NCBI GenBank assembly: GCA_001584585.1
Contig: LSYV01000018.1
Span: 823,137-887,136, forward strand
Length of the DNA: 64,000 nt
Direction: 5' to 3'
From: Gonium pectorale
Lineage: Eukaryota; Chlorophyta; Chlorophyceae; Chlamydomonadales; Volvocaceae
Of this stretch, positions 23,301-34,600 are shown one piece after another. A model generated the notes under the pieces. That model was not told where the DNA came from. It saw only the letters and a list, made by a program, of their open reading frames with translations, and searched no databases. The translations under genes were made by a program, and so were the position numbers. Numbering within the stretch: position 1 is the first letter of the stretch; each line of letters starts with the position of its first letter.

Positions 23301-25475
23301 CAGCCGGATCCGGGGCCGCTTCCGCCAATGGCAAGGATGCAAAGGGCGGAAAGGACGGCAAGGGCGGAAAGGGAGGGGCCAAGGACGTCGGCAGCGGTGG
23401 CAGCGGCGTGGCGGCGGGCGAGGCAGCGGGCACGTTCCTGGTGGGCACTGAGGGCGGCCGCATCTTCAAATGCTACAACGATGCCAACGATGCCAACACC
23501 AAGGCGAGTGGCGCTCTGGGTTGGGAGCGGGCATGCAGCTCCCTGCCGGCATCTGGCGGTTGAGCAGGTGGGCTCAAGGTCCGCTGACCGCACTCTCCCA
23601 GGGCGGATATGGCGGCCAGTCGCATCTCGCTCACCATCCCCTGCCTCCCTCCCTCACCCTCGTCGCCCCGCCCCGCCCGCCGGTACCGTGCAGGAGTTTA
23701 GCCGCGCCGTGGCCGCGGGCGAGCGCATTGAGCTGCGCACCCCCGTCCGCGAGGCAGGCTACCAGACGCACGCGGGTGCCGTGTTCGGCCTGGACTGCTC
23801 ACCGTTCCAGGTGCGAGCAATGGCAAGGGAACGGGATGGGGGGCGGGAACCGCGGCCGTCCCTGAAGGCAATCCCTCACCGTATCTCTCCTCCGTACTAT
23901 GCGCGGCAAAGCACGCCGCCAAGATGCCACAGCGACGCGCCCCGCTGCTCTCCTCAGCGCTGCGTGCCGCACACATGGTGGCTGTGTGCGGACACCTCCG
24001 CTCCCCTGCCGCTTTGATGGGCAAGGGGGTGGGCCAGGAACGCTGCTGTATGGACTAAACCTTCCGTCACTGACTGCTTGCTCCCCTGCTGTCCACCTTC
24101 TTGAATTTCATGGGCTCCGTTGCATTCGGCAGCCCCGAACCCGCTTCCTCCCCCACATCCAACCCGACACATTTTACACCCTAAGCCCCGCTACCTTCCC
24201 CGAACCCCACAGCGCGAGCTGTTCCTGAGCTCCTCCACGGACGGCAGCGTGCGGCTGTACTCGAGCCTCAAGATGCAGCCGCTGCTGTCGCTGGAGCCCA
24301 CCTCGTCCTACCTCTTCGCAGTGCACTGGAGCCCCTTCAGGCCGATGGTGTTTGCGGCAGCGGCGGGTAAGGGGGTGGAGGTGTACGTGTGCAGAGCTGC
24401 CTGCGCTGTGCGGCATGCTATGTGTGTGGTCTTCTCTTGGAACTACAACACGCATCTAAGCTGGGCAATCGGGAGTCCAAAACTGCTGCAAGTTCCTAGA
24501 CATGCGCAACAGCTACACCCAATGTGTTTGCATGAACGTTTCACCTATCTTGAGCCACCGGCTCTTGCGGCCTTTGCATGGATGAGGCATCCCGTTATGG
24601 AGGGAACCACTTTGCAACCAGCTGAGAGCGGCCGGGCTGGAGGGAGGGAGCTGGCGATGCGACGGCTTGTTGCGTCTGCTCGCAGAGGGCAGGAGGCCTG
24701 ACAGCTCAAGCTCGGGCGCTCTCTCCTGCATAGCTCTCGACTGCAACAGCTCATTCCCGCCCGCGCAACACCCGCTGCCGGACGCGATGCCCCGCGAACG
24801 CTCCCCGCACCGCTCATTGCCCCACCTGGCAAGCACCCACACACACACACACCCGAACCTAGTGCGACTGCTTCCAATTCTCCACGCCTGCCTGCCCGGC
24901 CCGACCTCCTCCCCCTCCTCTCGCCGCCAGCCGACGGCTGCGTGTACGTGTACGACCTGATGCGTCGTCACGAGGTGATCCGGCCGGTGCTGACGTTGGA
25001 CACCAACGGCATGCGTAAGCCCGTGTACGCGCTCGCTTTCAACCCGCGCAAGCCAGACATGCTGGCCACGGGGGACCCAACCGGCATCCAGGTGTGCGGC
25101 CGCGGCAGGGGCTTCTCCTTAGCAAGGAGTTAGGCCTGTCGGATACTGACTGCATGCCTGCCTCCTATCTCTACGTTCCTCCTGGCCCGTCGCTTGGCGT
25201 GGCGCTTCCTCGGATCCTGGGGTATGGTTTTTTCCCTGTAGCCGCTGCTTCGGTTCCATCTGTATGCGTGATATCTCCAGCTACCGGCGCCGCTGCCTTC
25301 CTTGGTGGTCTTTCAAACTGCCTCACGCCCCCGCACCCGTCCCTGGCAGATCTGGCGACTGCCCTCCTCCCTGACGGCGGTGCGGCGCGGCGAGGAGGCG
25401 GCCCTGCGCAAGGTGGCCATGGCTGAGGATGTGATCGAGATGCGCCGCGAGGAGCGGGAGCGGGGGCACCACTAG
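20353..25475 (+). CDS. FAP133: Dynein-2 (IFT dynein) intermediate chain, WD-repeat, WDR34/FAP133 type
   Basis: Twelve exons: 20353-20403, 20504-20703, 20967-21057, 21333-21490, 21738-21882, 22488-22638, 22805-22913, 23185-23503, 23694-23810, 24213-24366, 24931-25091, 25350-25475. Phases agree; 593 residues to TAG. The N-terminal 80 residues are polar and carry three QT motifs (STQT, GTQT, KVQT; Gln 49, 59, 74), the type of site bound by the LC8 light chain. A helical linker ([21 protein letters not shown]) follows, then a C-terminal WD beta-propeller with blades such as [79 protein letters not shown] and [19 protein letters not shown]. Order and length fit WDR34/FAP133, which with WDR60/FAP163 forms the cargo-binding subcomplex of the retrograde intraflagellar transport motor. 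A Lys/Gly-rich insert lies near residues 325-370. One intron uses a GC donor at 23504. The start is the first ATG in frame. Confidence 0.85.
21602..21631. repeat. Perfect 12-bp hairpin in an intron
   Basis: The arms ggacgacaggcg and cgcctgtcgtcc are exact reverse complements around a six-base loop. The hairpin lies in the intron between exons 4 and 5 of the dynein intermediate chain gene. Confidence 0.8.
21870..22079 (+). repeat. Duplicated splice-donor segment
   Basis: The 18-base word cccggcgcacccggtgag, which spans the exon 5 donor of the dynein gene (21870-21887), recurs exactly at 22062-22079 in the following intron. The second copy is also a formally good donor. Reading through to it meets an in-frame stop codon, so the first donor is the productive one. 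Confidence 0.75.
24837..24853. repeat. CA microsatellite
   Basis: A short run of cacacacacacac in the intron between exons 10 and 11 of the dynein intermediate chain gene. Confidence 0.7.
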
Positions 25476-25809
25476 GCAGGGTGTGGTAGCGGAGGGGGGG
25501 GGCAGGACGGGCGGAACCTGGAACCGGGCCAGCGCATATGCGGTTCGCTGGGTTGCTAGCTGGGGCCGCTCCATGGGCGTGAGCGGCGTGTGCGGGGCGC
25601 GCTCTGTGGCGGCGATGTACATAAGAGCGAGGCATGGAAGCGAGGTCCCTGCAGCTAGCAGGGTGGTAGGCTGGGTAGCATGACTGCATGCGTTGGGGTT
25701 GCATGAAAGGCGAAAGTAACCGCTTATTGCTAAGCACTATCGGTTGTCTAGGGCCCGCAGCTCGCCATTCGCCGCCTGCGCTGGGCAGTTGTCCGGATGA
25801 CTGCTCCTG

Positions 25810-25814
25810 TGTAA
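25810..25814 (+). terminator. TGTAA poly(A) element of the dynein gene
   Basis: An exact TGTAA 335 bases after the stop codon, the typical poly(A) signal and spacing in volvocine algae. Confidence 0.6.
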
Positions 25815-25903
25815 TCTTGCAAGTAGCAATCCACCAGGTGAATTCCGACAAACCGGGTAAGCTGATAAGCCGGTGTTGTGGGGGCCGGGAGGAACGTCGC
25901 CTG

Positions 25904-25990
25904 CCTTGCTTTGTACCCGCACGCGCTACTGGAAACGTCGCGCCTTCGGGCGTCTATGACCTTAGAGGCGGGCCCCCGCATATCTCTCTG
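25904..25990 (+). repeat. Dispersed hairpin repeat, copy B
   Basis: Shares cttgct.tgtacccgc, then ctactgga.acgtcgcg, cttcggg and gggcccc with copy C (59842-59960), in the same order and orientation. The core gccttcgggc can fold into a short hairpin. Confidence 0.7.
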
Positions 25991-26462
25991 CTTTTCCTGG
26001 ACAGTGCTTGCGAGGTCGCCAGGGCCCGCGAATAATTCCTGCGGCACAGCGTCAATCTTCACCTCCTGGATGGGACTTACGTTCCCAGGTCCGGGGGAAT
26101 CCGCTGGGGCTGCGGGCGCGTATCGCGAGCAGCTTGGCAGCGATGCAGTAGTCTGAAAGGGGTAATCCGTTCGCCCCAGCGCTTGCACACCCGCCATGGG
26201 AGCCGTCACTGCACACGGCGTGTGTCCCTCTCCGCATACCCTGAGGCAGTTTAGCCTCAGCTCGTGTCATTGCTAGGCCGGGCCACGGCATTTCCCGGCA
26301 GTACAAAGCCAGGCTCAGGGAGAAAGCAGCACCGGCACAACAAAGCGCGGTCGGCAAGTACTAAGATTAGGTCTCAAGTCGCCAAGCCGAGGAGTCGGCG
26401 AACAAGCAGCGCCCCACCATGACAGTCTGCCTACCAAGGTGCACTGCCAAACCATTTCGGGT

Positions 26463-26467
26463 TTACA
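26463..26467 (-). terminator. TGTAA poly(A) element of the LRR gene
   Basis: TTACA on the plus strand, so TGTAA on the minus strand, about 260 bases beyond the LRR stop codon. Confidence 0.55.
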
Positions 26468-26534
26468 CGGCACGCCCCGGGCCAGCGCCTCGTCTGGGGC
26501 AACCGGGCGCCGCCGACATCGCCTGGCGGCCGGC

Positions 26535-26605
26535 CAGAGGCAGCGCCGCCCCGCGGCCCGACCCCGCGGCCCGACCCCGCGCCCCGCGCCCCACGGCCCG
26601 ACCCC
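26535..26605. repeat. GC-rich short tandem array
   Basis: Iterated cggcccgaccccg / ccccgcg words in the 3' flank of the LRR gene. A simple repeat without coding sense. Confidence 0.6.
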
Positions 26606-26727
26606 CGTTCCGTCGGCATCTACGCAGGCAACGGGTCCTACGGCATAACGCCTTTCTACCGCCGTACCAAAAGTTCATTCCGCTGCCACATCCCCATCTC
26701 GCCCACCGCCTGCGGTCCAGGCTGCGT

Positions 26728-29700
26728 TTACCGGTTGAATAGGTACAGCATCGCTCCGAAGAGCTCGGGCCAGCTGATCAGCATGTCGCTGGGCTGGGGC
26801 CAGCTTGCCTGGGGGCCCAGGGCCGACGAACCGACGCGCGAGCCCGTCGCCCAGTCCGGCTGCAGCAGCCCATCCGCGCCCATGACGCCCCAGGGGCTGA
26901 CGGCGAGGCCGGCGGGCTGAGGACGCGCGTGGCCCGTGGGCGCCGCAGTCAGGTGCGGCCGCAGGAAGTCGGGCGACAGCACCGCCTCCAGGTCATTCTC
27001 CGAGACGTCCCAGCCGCTGCCGGGCTGCGAGGCCGCCGCCACGATGGCCTGGCGGATAGTGGACAGGGAGGTCCGGGGGCCGGAGACGATTGCGCCGCCG
27101 CCATAGGCAGCCGCGGCGGTGGATTCAGGCGGCGCGAGGGAGAAGAAGATCTCCTTGGCGTCCGCGAGGCGGTTCCGGAAGGCGCGCGCGACGCGGGTCG
27201 CCTGGTCTTCGGAGCGCAGGAAGTGCATGAGCTCCTCGAAGCTGACGCCCAGGCGGCCGCTGTCATCGGCGGTGCGGTGCGCCGTGGCGGTGCCCAGCAG
27301 CCGCTCGTGCTGCAGCACCTGCGCGGGCGGGCGAACGTGGGGGCTGGGTGGCCGAGGACAGGAGGACAGGAGAGAGGATGGCGCTCGCTCTGCAAGTTGC
27401 ACCTGTGCGATGGTGGTTACTGAGTCGACCGACAGGACAGGCGGGCAACCGCTGGAGCCTAACTCCGGGGCAGACTCTTGAGGCAGAAGGAGGAATAAGA
27501 AGGCACATCCGGGATACGGCGCGCCCGTCCGCGCGCCCGCAGCGTGACTCACCTCATCGAGCGCTTCAGGTGTGAAGCCCCACTCGGCGGTCACCTCGCC
27601 CAGGGCCTCGCGCAGCGCGCCGAGGGGCACCCGTGCCGCGTCGGGGCCGCCCCGTGAGGCGCCCCGCGCCGCCGCCTCGCCGCCGCCCTCCCGCGCGAGC
27701 AGGCTGTAACACAGCGCGCGCAGCTCAGGGCCGTGCTGGCGGAGAGTCTGCGCGGCGCAGTCGGTGAGTGAGGTGTTGGTGAGTGGCGGTGGGTAATAGT
27801 TGTGGTTGACGAGGGGTGGCGGTCGTTGCAGGGGTGGGGATGGCGGCGATGCGCACGGGGTTTGCGGCATGGGGCATGGTGGCGGCGCTGGTGGAGACAG
27901 CGGTTCTGGCAGAGGCGCGGAGCCGTCAGCTCGAGCACACGGTAGGACGCCAACGGTCTCCTCCGAGATGCCGTCGCCCGCGAGGCCCCTTCAAGATCAC
28001 TCCTTAACACACGCCCTCCGCTGTCTGCCTACTCACTCCCAGACCCCGACCTACCGCCACGATCTCGCTGGCGGAGGCCCTCCGCGCAGCCCGGTTGGCC
28101 GCCAGCGCCGCCAGCAGCGCCCGACCGTCCTCGCAGGGGGAGGGCCCCAGCACGTTATGGTGCGTGCGGCTGGGCCGGGAGGGGACCAGCGCCGTGGCAC
28201 CGATGCCCAGCTGCGGGCGGGCGGGGGAAGGTACTCAGCCATTGGGAAGGGAGTAGGCGCAGATGGGTGCTTGGCCACAGAGCGGGCGGGCAGGCGGGCC
28301 GGCGGGGTCATCACAGCGCCCGTAGCGGGAAACGCACAAGCGGCAGTACGGAACATGCATAATGCATTATGTTTGATGTATAATGCGAATCGCCCACCGC
28401 GCGCCCCCGTCCTCCTGACCCCGGCCCAAACTAACTCAGCGCTACGGCATCTCGCGCCATGCACCCACCCACGATGCTACCGTCAAGGCGCCAAACATGC
28501 CCACCACCCCCCACGGGGCACCCAGGCCGCGCAGTGTGGCCAATAGCCTTGCTGCCCGGGCCTCACCTCGACGATGCGCGGGCTGCCCTCCAACAGGCGG
28601 GTGAGCGCCATGCCGCCACGGTCGGCGATCAGGTTGTTGGACAGGTCCAGCGAGGTTAGGCAAGGGTGGCCCTGAGAGAGGGTGTCGCGGACGTGGTGGT
28701 TTGTGGCAGATGGAGCTTCAGCAGAAAGGCACCCCGGGCACAGCGCCCCTGCTCCGCTGCCCTTTCCGCCTGCCTGTCACCTGCCCTTCTGTCACTCGGT
28801 GCCATTGCTACCCTCGCGGCCGCCCGCACCTGCAGCCAGCCCGCAAGCCGCTCCACCGCGCTGCAGCCCAGTCCGCAGTTGGCGAGGCTGAGGCGCACAA
28901 AGGTGGGGTCGCGGCCCAGCGCGTCCAGCACCGGCAGCAGCCCGCGGGGGCCCAGGTAGGCGCGGGAGAAGTCGTAGGCGAAGGGCTCGCTGGGGGTGGG
29001 GCGAGGATGGAATGGGTTTAAAAAACGGCAAGGGCTGGCATCCTTGTGCCGTCCTTGGCGCGGCGGCGGAGACAGGGGCCGGGAAAGCTGGGGTGGGAGG
29101 CGGGGTGGCTGAGACGGCGAGTGCTGCAGGGCGACAGGCAGCGAAAGCATGGCATCAAGACAGGACCCGGATCCCTCCGAGGTGGTCCATACCTGTCACC
29201 CAAGGCCAGCACCACCATGGTCTCCTGCCCCACCCCACACCGCCCATTCCAGCCAGTGCCCACCGTATCTTGGAGTCAAGGATGGCGTTCACCGCCAGCT
29301 CGGCCCGGTCGCGGATTGCGGCGGCGGAGCTGCCCGGCGGCGCCAGAGCAGGGGCCAGCGCCGCCAGCACCTCCACAAACTCCTCCCGGGTGACCGGTTC
29401 GGACCCCGGGCGCGCGAGTGGCGGGTGGCGCTCGATGAGTCCGTAGATATCGGCCGCAGCAGCGGGGCAGAAGGCTGAGAGCGCGGTGCGCAGATCCGAG
29501 GCAGGTATGGTGCCCTGTGGGAGAAGCGGTGCAGTGAAGGGATTCCAGCGGTGATCCTCGCAGCCGGCGTGTTTATACAGGTGAAGGTGACGGGAGGATG
29601 TTACCTACCGTTCACAGTTGCGGCGCGCCTTACCTACGAATAGCCAAAGTGCCTTTCCGTTCTCCTTCGTCCATCTCCCAGCTCTCCTGCACTGCTTCCC

Positions 29701-31178
29701 TGATGCCTTCAGCAGCCTGCCGCCGCCGCAGCCCCCCCTCACATACACCTGTCACCCCCTCCCTCAGCCGCGTCCCACCGCCCCGCTTGCGCTCACCTGC
29801 ACCGTGACGTCCAGGTAATCGAACAGGGCCCCCAACAGCCCCTCCACGTCCAGCGTGCCGTGACCCACGGGTCGGCTCAGCACCTCAAGCGCCGCCTGGC
29901 GCAGCTCACCCAGCGGCAGCCCCGACGCGGCCGCGTCCAGCAGCCGCCGAAACTCCTCCTCGGACAGCACCCGCGAGCCGTTGGCCAGCCCCGCGGCCGC
30001 ACGCTGCTGGTGCCACGGTGTCCTGCACGCGGGTCGGCAGGTCGGCGGGTCGGCGGGATGGTGGCAGCGCGGGGAGGAGTTGGGTGCTTGCTTCTAGGCT
30101 TTCCGACAGCCCTTGGGCCCCTCCTAGAAAATTTTCATGCAGTGAAGGCTCCTTAACCCGCTGTTCCACACTGCATGACCCTCCAGCTTTCACCCACAGC
30201 TGGGAGCACCAGCAGCATCGGCACTTTCCTCTTTCGACGACCGGCCAGCGCACCTCCCTGCCCACACCCTCCCGCCCACCTGGGGTCCACCAGCCGACAC
30301 ACCGCCGAGACCGCCTTGTCCGAGTACAGCACGCCCGCCCCCCGTTTTGCCGCCAGGGCCGCAGATCCGAGGGTCGCTGCGTGGAGCGCCGATGACGGGG
30401 CGGGCGAGCCGCGCCCGCCACGCCCGCTCTCCCCATCTTCACCACCGCCGCCGCGCAGGCCGTCGCCAACGCTGCTGGCGGCACCGCTGATGCCAAGTGG
30501 GTATACGTGGTTGAAAATCATGTCTTTCAGCTCCTGGGTGGTTTGAGCCGCCTCCAGGGCCAGTTGGGAGGAGGTGGGTGACGGGGCCGGGGGGCCGGCG
30601 GTGGGGTCGGGGGAGGGGGCGCGCACCCCCGGAGCCTCCGGGGGCGGAGGCGGGCTGATGCGCTGCCAGGGGCCAGATTGTACCAGCCGCACACGGCGGT
30701 GGAGCTGCGAGGTCCGGGAAGGAGCGAGCGGGGAGGAGTGGCGACGGGATCGGGGATGCAGGTAGGGAACGGGCTTGAGGAAGTGCAAACCCGGGTGAAT
30801 GGGGTCGTGTGGGGACGGACAAAGAGACCGTACGGGGTGGGCGTGGGCGCGAAGGCCATTGACAAGCCGTCAGGCGGAACGCACTCCGAACGTTCAGGGC
30901 GTGTCTGACGAACTGCAGGCTGTGACCGCCCGCGGCCCCTCCGCGCACGCTCCGTGCCGTTTCCCCCTGAAGGCGCTGCCAGCACCTCCCCGCCAACTGC
31001 AAGTGAGCATACGCCCAGGATGATACGGCCCCAATCATATTCAACGCACTTGTGCGATGACAGCGCTGTTGGCGGGGACCTTGTGGCGCTCACACGCCTC
31101 CAGATACACCACCACCAGGTTACCAGGCGGCGTGCTCCACCTGCACGAATTCGCCGAAACATTTGTACGCATTTGCAT
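26728..31178 (-). CDS. Leucine-rich-repeat protein with EF-hand-like segments
   Basis: Nine exons: 31178-31050, 30704-30280, 30022-29797, 29514-29264, 28989-28830, 28671-28567, 28210-28055, 27747-27553, 27318-26728. All are phase-consistent and give 745 residues ending in TAA. The start is the first ATG after an in-frame stop (a second, two codons on, is possible). The N-terminus (NLVVVYLEACERHKVPANSA) resembles the leader of ribonuclease-inhibitor-type LRR proteins. The LRR core is at residues 345-435: FVRLSLANCGLGCSAVERLA and LTSLDLSNNLIADRGGMALT. Around it are EF-hand-like helix-loop-helix stretches (LSEEEFRRLLDAA, VTREEFVEVLAAL, VSFEELMHFLRS) whose loops lack a full set of acidic ligands. 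No signal peptide or membrane span. The architecture recalls LRRC74/TCTE1-like proteins, some of them ciliary, but I cannot assign a named orthologue. It shares an upstream region with the phospholipase B-like gene. Confidence 0.75.
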
Positions 31179-31683
31179 GACAATGGGTGTATGGGTTGAT
31201 CAATTTATCTTCCGTGGATTACGCTAAACACTGACAGTGTGGCAACAGAGCGGCATGTCCATGGCCAGACCGGCGCTGGGATCCAGCGACATGCTCACCC
31301 TGGGAACTTATAGCGCTCCTTAACCACATGTGACCGGATAGCAGCTGGTGCAGGGGCCTCGGGCAAGTCATCGTCCGCATGTTGTTGTGGCCCGGCCTCC
31401 ATTTCGCCGTTTTGTCGCTTATATGAATGTTATTCTATCATCTATGCATCAATCATTATTCCTCCAAGGACTAATTCATTGTAAAGCAGTGTAAAGCCTT
31501 TCGAACAGTGGAGTCGCAGCTCAGGGAATATTGTGTGCGCACGTACAATGTACAAGCATGTTTGATGTGGCGCCTTCACGTATGTGGCGTACGGGTATAC
31601 GGCGCACAATAGGGTGCAAGCCTTTGAGCCCCCTTGCGGTGACCGTGTAACTCAGTCTTGTTGACATTTGTGCATATCAGTCG
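31179..31683. promoter_or_regulatory. Bidirectional upstream region, LRR / phospholipase B-like
   Basis: These 505 bases separate divergent start codons. An AT-rich stretch (about 31410-31500, with cttatatgaatgttattc) stands out against the GC-rich surroundings and is the best place for core promoter elements. No exon was recognised. Confidence 0.5.
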
Positions 31684-34600
31684 ATGCACATGGATCCGGT
31701 CCAGAGCCCGGTTTTGGGCACGACGCGTAGAGCACTGGCTGCCGGCCTGCTGCTGACGCTCTGTGTCTCGGCACACGTATTAACCTCGGCGGGGCTGCCG
31801 CTGCAACACTCGGCAAATTCCGACACTGTTGCCCCGAAAGGTCGGCTAAAACAGCCCTCCAACAAAGTCACCCTAGATATGGACACGATTCTGAGAGGCA
31901 AGATCTATGCAATCAATGCCGTCGACATCGGGAGAAGCTTCCAGCTGGTGCACGTCGAGCCGGCACAGCTCACCCGTTATGCCGTGACGGACGCCGCTTC
32001 CCTCGCGAAGCACCTGCGCGTCAGCTACCCTGCCGAGAACGTCGGCTGGGCCTGGTACGCGGATACATACCAGGACGACGGCTGGTACCGCCTGGAGCTG
32101 CGCATTGACGAGGACGCTCCGTTTCCTGACGTGGTCAAGGCCAGGGCCGCGGGTTTCGTCGAGGGCAACCTACAGGGTTCGCAAATGTACAGGTACGATG
32201 ATGACATAGGTACGAGTGTACAGGATTCCTTTCCTGCTCCGCTTTGGCGTCCGTAAGGTGGTTCACATTTTCCCAACTGTGGTCCTCGCCAGCTACTGGA
32301 CGAACTACCGCGTCAACCAGTACCGCGGCAAGGGCGAAGCGCCGTCGGAGGATCTGTACGAATGGTTGGACGAGCAGTACGGCTGGATGACGCGGAAGGT
32401 TGAGGCGGCCACTGGGTGGTCACTAGACGTGCTTCGAGGAGCTGCGCCGCCGCCGCCAGGCGGGTCCGCCGCCGGTGGCGACGGCATGCCGCGCAGCTTG
32501 CACGGGGCTGCCACTGACGGCGGGAGTGGCGGCGTTGCCGTCATCGACGCCGTCGCCGCTGGCGAGGTTAACTTGGAGCCGTTTGACCAGCGCTACTGGA
32601 GCCTTGTGGGCCTCGTGGCGGCGCAGTTTGAGGGCCTGACAGCTGGCTTCTGGGCGGCGGTGACGGACGCGGGGCGCAACATGACGTGGCGCGAGCTGTG
32701 AGTCGGGCCCGCCACGTGCCTACCGGCCTCGCGCACTTAGTTCGGGGGAAGGATTGGATAGAGGGTCGGAAAAGAGCAGAGACTGCAGGCGGACAGGTGG
32801 TGGCTACGGCCTCGGGCTGGGCCCGAAGGTGGGACTGGTGGGCTGCTGCCTGATCACCCTGCAGCTCCTCCGAGTTGCGCGTGCGCGCCGCCTTCGTTAG
32901 CTGGATCCGAACTTGCCCGGGAGCAGCACAGCCACCGCCTAGCCAGCGCAGTAGCGGCCTACCGCCCTGCCACGACGCCCGCCCTATCCAACTGGCACCC
33001 TGTGACTGCAGCACGCAGGCCTGGTGGGCAGCTGAGGGCTGCGGGTGCCCCTTCCCGGCAGGCATACCTTGCAGCGCGACGGGGCACGGCGGCCCACGTC
33101 ACACTCGCTGGGACCCGCTGGGATCGCTGCAACCGCCCAACCCAGACCAACCCAAGCGCCCTGGCGCGCCACCGCCACCCGGCTTGGTGATGCCCGGGTC
33201 ACCCGCTGGCACCCCTGATAGCCCCCCTGATAGCCCCCCTGATCGCCCCCCTGATAGCCGTCGCCGTTTTCCGCCTCCCCCTCCTCCCTCCCGCAGCTAC
33301 GCGCTGAACGCGCTGGGGGACATGTACGAGTTGAATGTGCTGTTCCCGCCGGGCGATGAAAAGGGAGAGGAGGAGGTGAAGCTGGACGCGCAGGGGGCGG
33401 AGGAGGCAAGGGGGGCGGGCGCGAAGGAGCGCCGGCGCAAGCGCCGGCGGCAGTACAGCCCGGGTCACGGCAAGGTGGACGAGTACGGGTACGGCGAGTT
33501 GCTGGACTGCTCAGCCATGATCAAGATTGACAAGGCGGCACCCGGTGGCGACAGCGGCGACGTCGACGGCGGCGATGACGTTGAGGGCGCTTCGGAAGGT
33601 GCTAACCTGAAGGGGGTGACGGGAGGCGTCTTGGGGCGTCGCGGCGGTGGAGGTTTGGCGGCGGAAGTGGATCCGGAGGTGGCAGTGGCACAGCAGCGGC
33701 GACAGCGGCGGTTGCATGAGGACCACCCGCCGCAGCGGAAGCGAGCCACGAACTTCTGGGCGTCTCACAACACGTGGCGCTCGTACTTTGAGATGGTCAG
33801 GTAAGCGCATGACATGACCCGGGGGGCGATCCTGGCTTTTAACCCGCCCCCGCCTGGCGCATCCCAGCGCTCACTGTCTTGGCATTCCCGCACACCTCCC
33901 TCCCTTATGTCTGCAGGACGTGGAAAGTGTACGATTTGCCGTATTCCGCCACGGGGCCGCTCACCGTCTCCTCGTCTCCGGGCCTGCTCCACTCCAAGGA
34001 CGACTGGTGCGGCAGCTGAGGCTTGTTTTGTGCTGGACCGTAACATGGATCCCGGATCTCGGATCTGTCCGTTGACATTTTGGCATTTACCCGTGGGAGC
34101 GATGCTGATTAAACCTCGTCATGTTGTTGCGCGCTTTTTCTGGCTGGTCCTGTGGCAGAAGGGGCCCGCTAAAAGTGCGTCCGCAGTGATAACTTCTCTC
34201 TGCCGGTCCGCCGGCATGTGAGTGCCCGTCACCTCCGATGCGGTTGCCCAAACGCCCGGGACCTTCCGGGACCTCAGCAAGAGCAGATGCTCCCCTGGCC
34301 CCATCCGGCCCGGGCCCGCTTCGCCCCGACCCAACCCCCAGGTACACAACCGACACGTTTGTAGTGATGGAGACCACGAACGGCATTTACAACAAGGACC
34401 TGTACGACCTCATCCAGCCCAAGTGCGTGCTCATGTGGCAGCGGGTCCAGGTGTGCCCGGGGCTGGGGCTGGGGCTGGGGCTTGGGAGGGGCGGGATGCT
34501 TTGGATTTCGGTTCCCATTGGGACACCCTGGGTTGTGGGAGGCGGCCTAGCAGACCCTTGGGCCCGTGTTAAGCCGGTTCGCGTCTGGGCATCAGGTGAC

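Larger units (their letters stand above)
25476..26727. other. Intergenic between convergent dynein and LRR genes
   Basis: This holds the 3' UTRs of both neighbours, with TGTAA elements at 25810 (+) and 26463 (-), copy B of the dispersed hairpin repeat and a short GC-rich array at about 26535-26605. No coding segment was recognised on either strand. Confidence 0.6.

Noticed and set aside
32875..33296. Possible additional phospholipase exon after a ctgcag acceptor at 32863
   Set aside because: The frame is open but Pro/Cys-rich and unlike the family. Splicing directly to 33297 gives the expected LNALGDMYEL block in phase.
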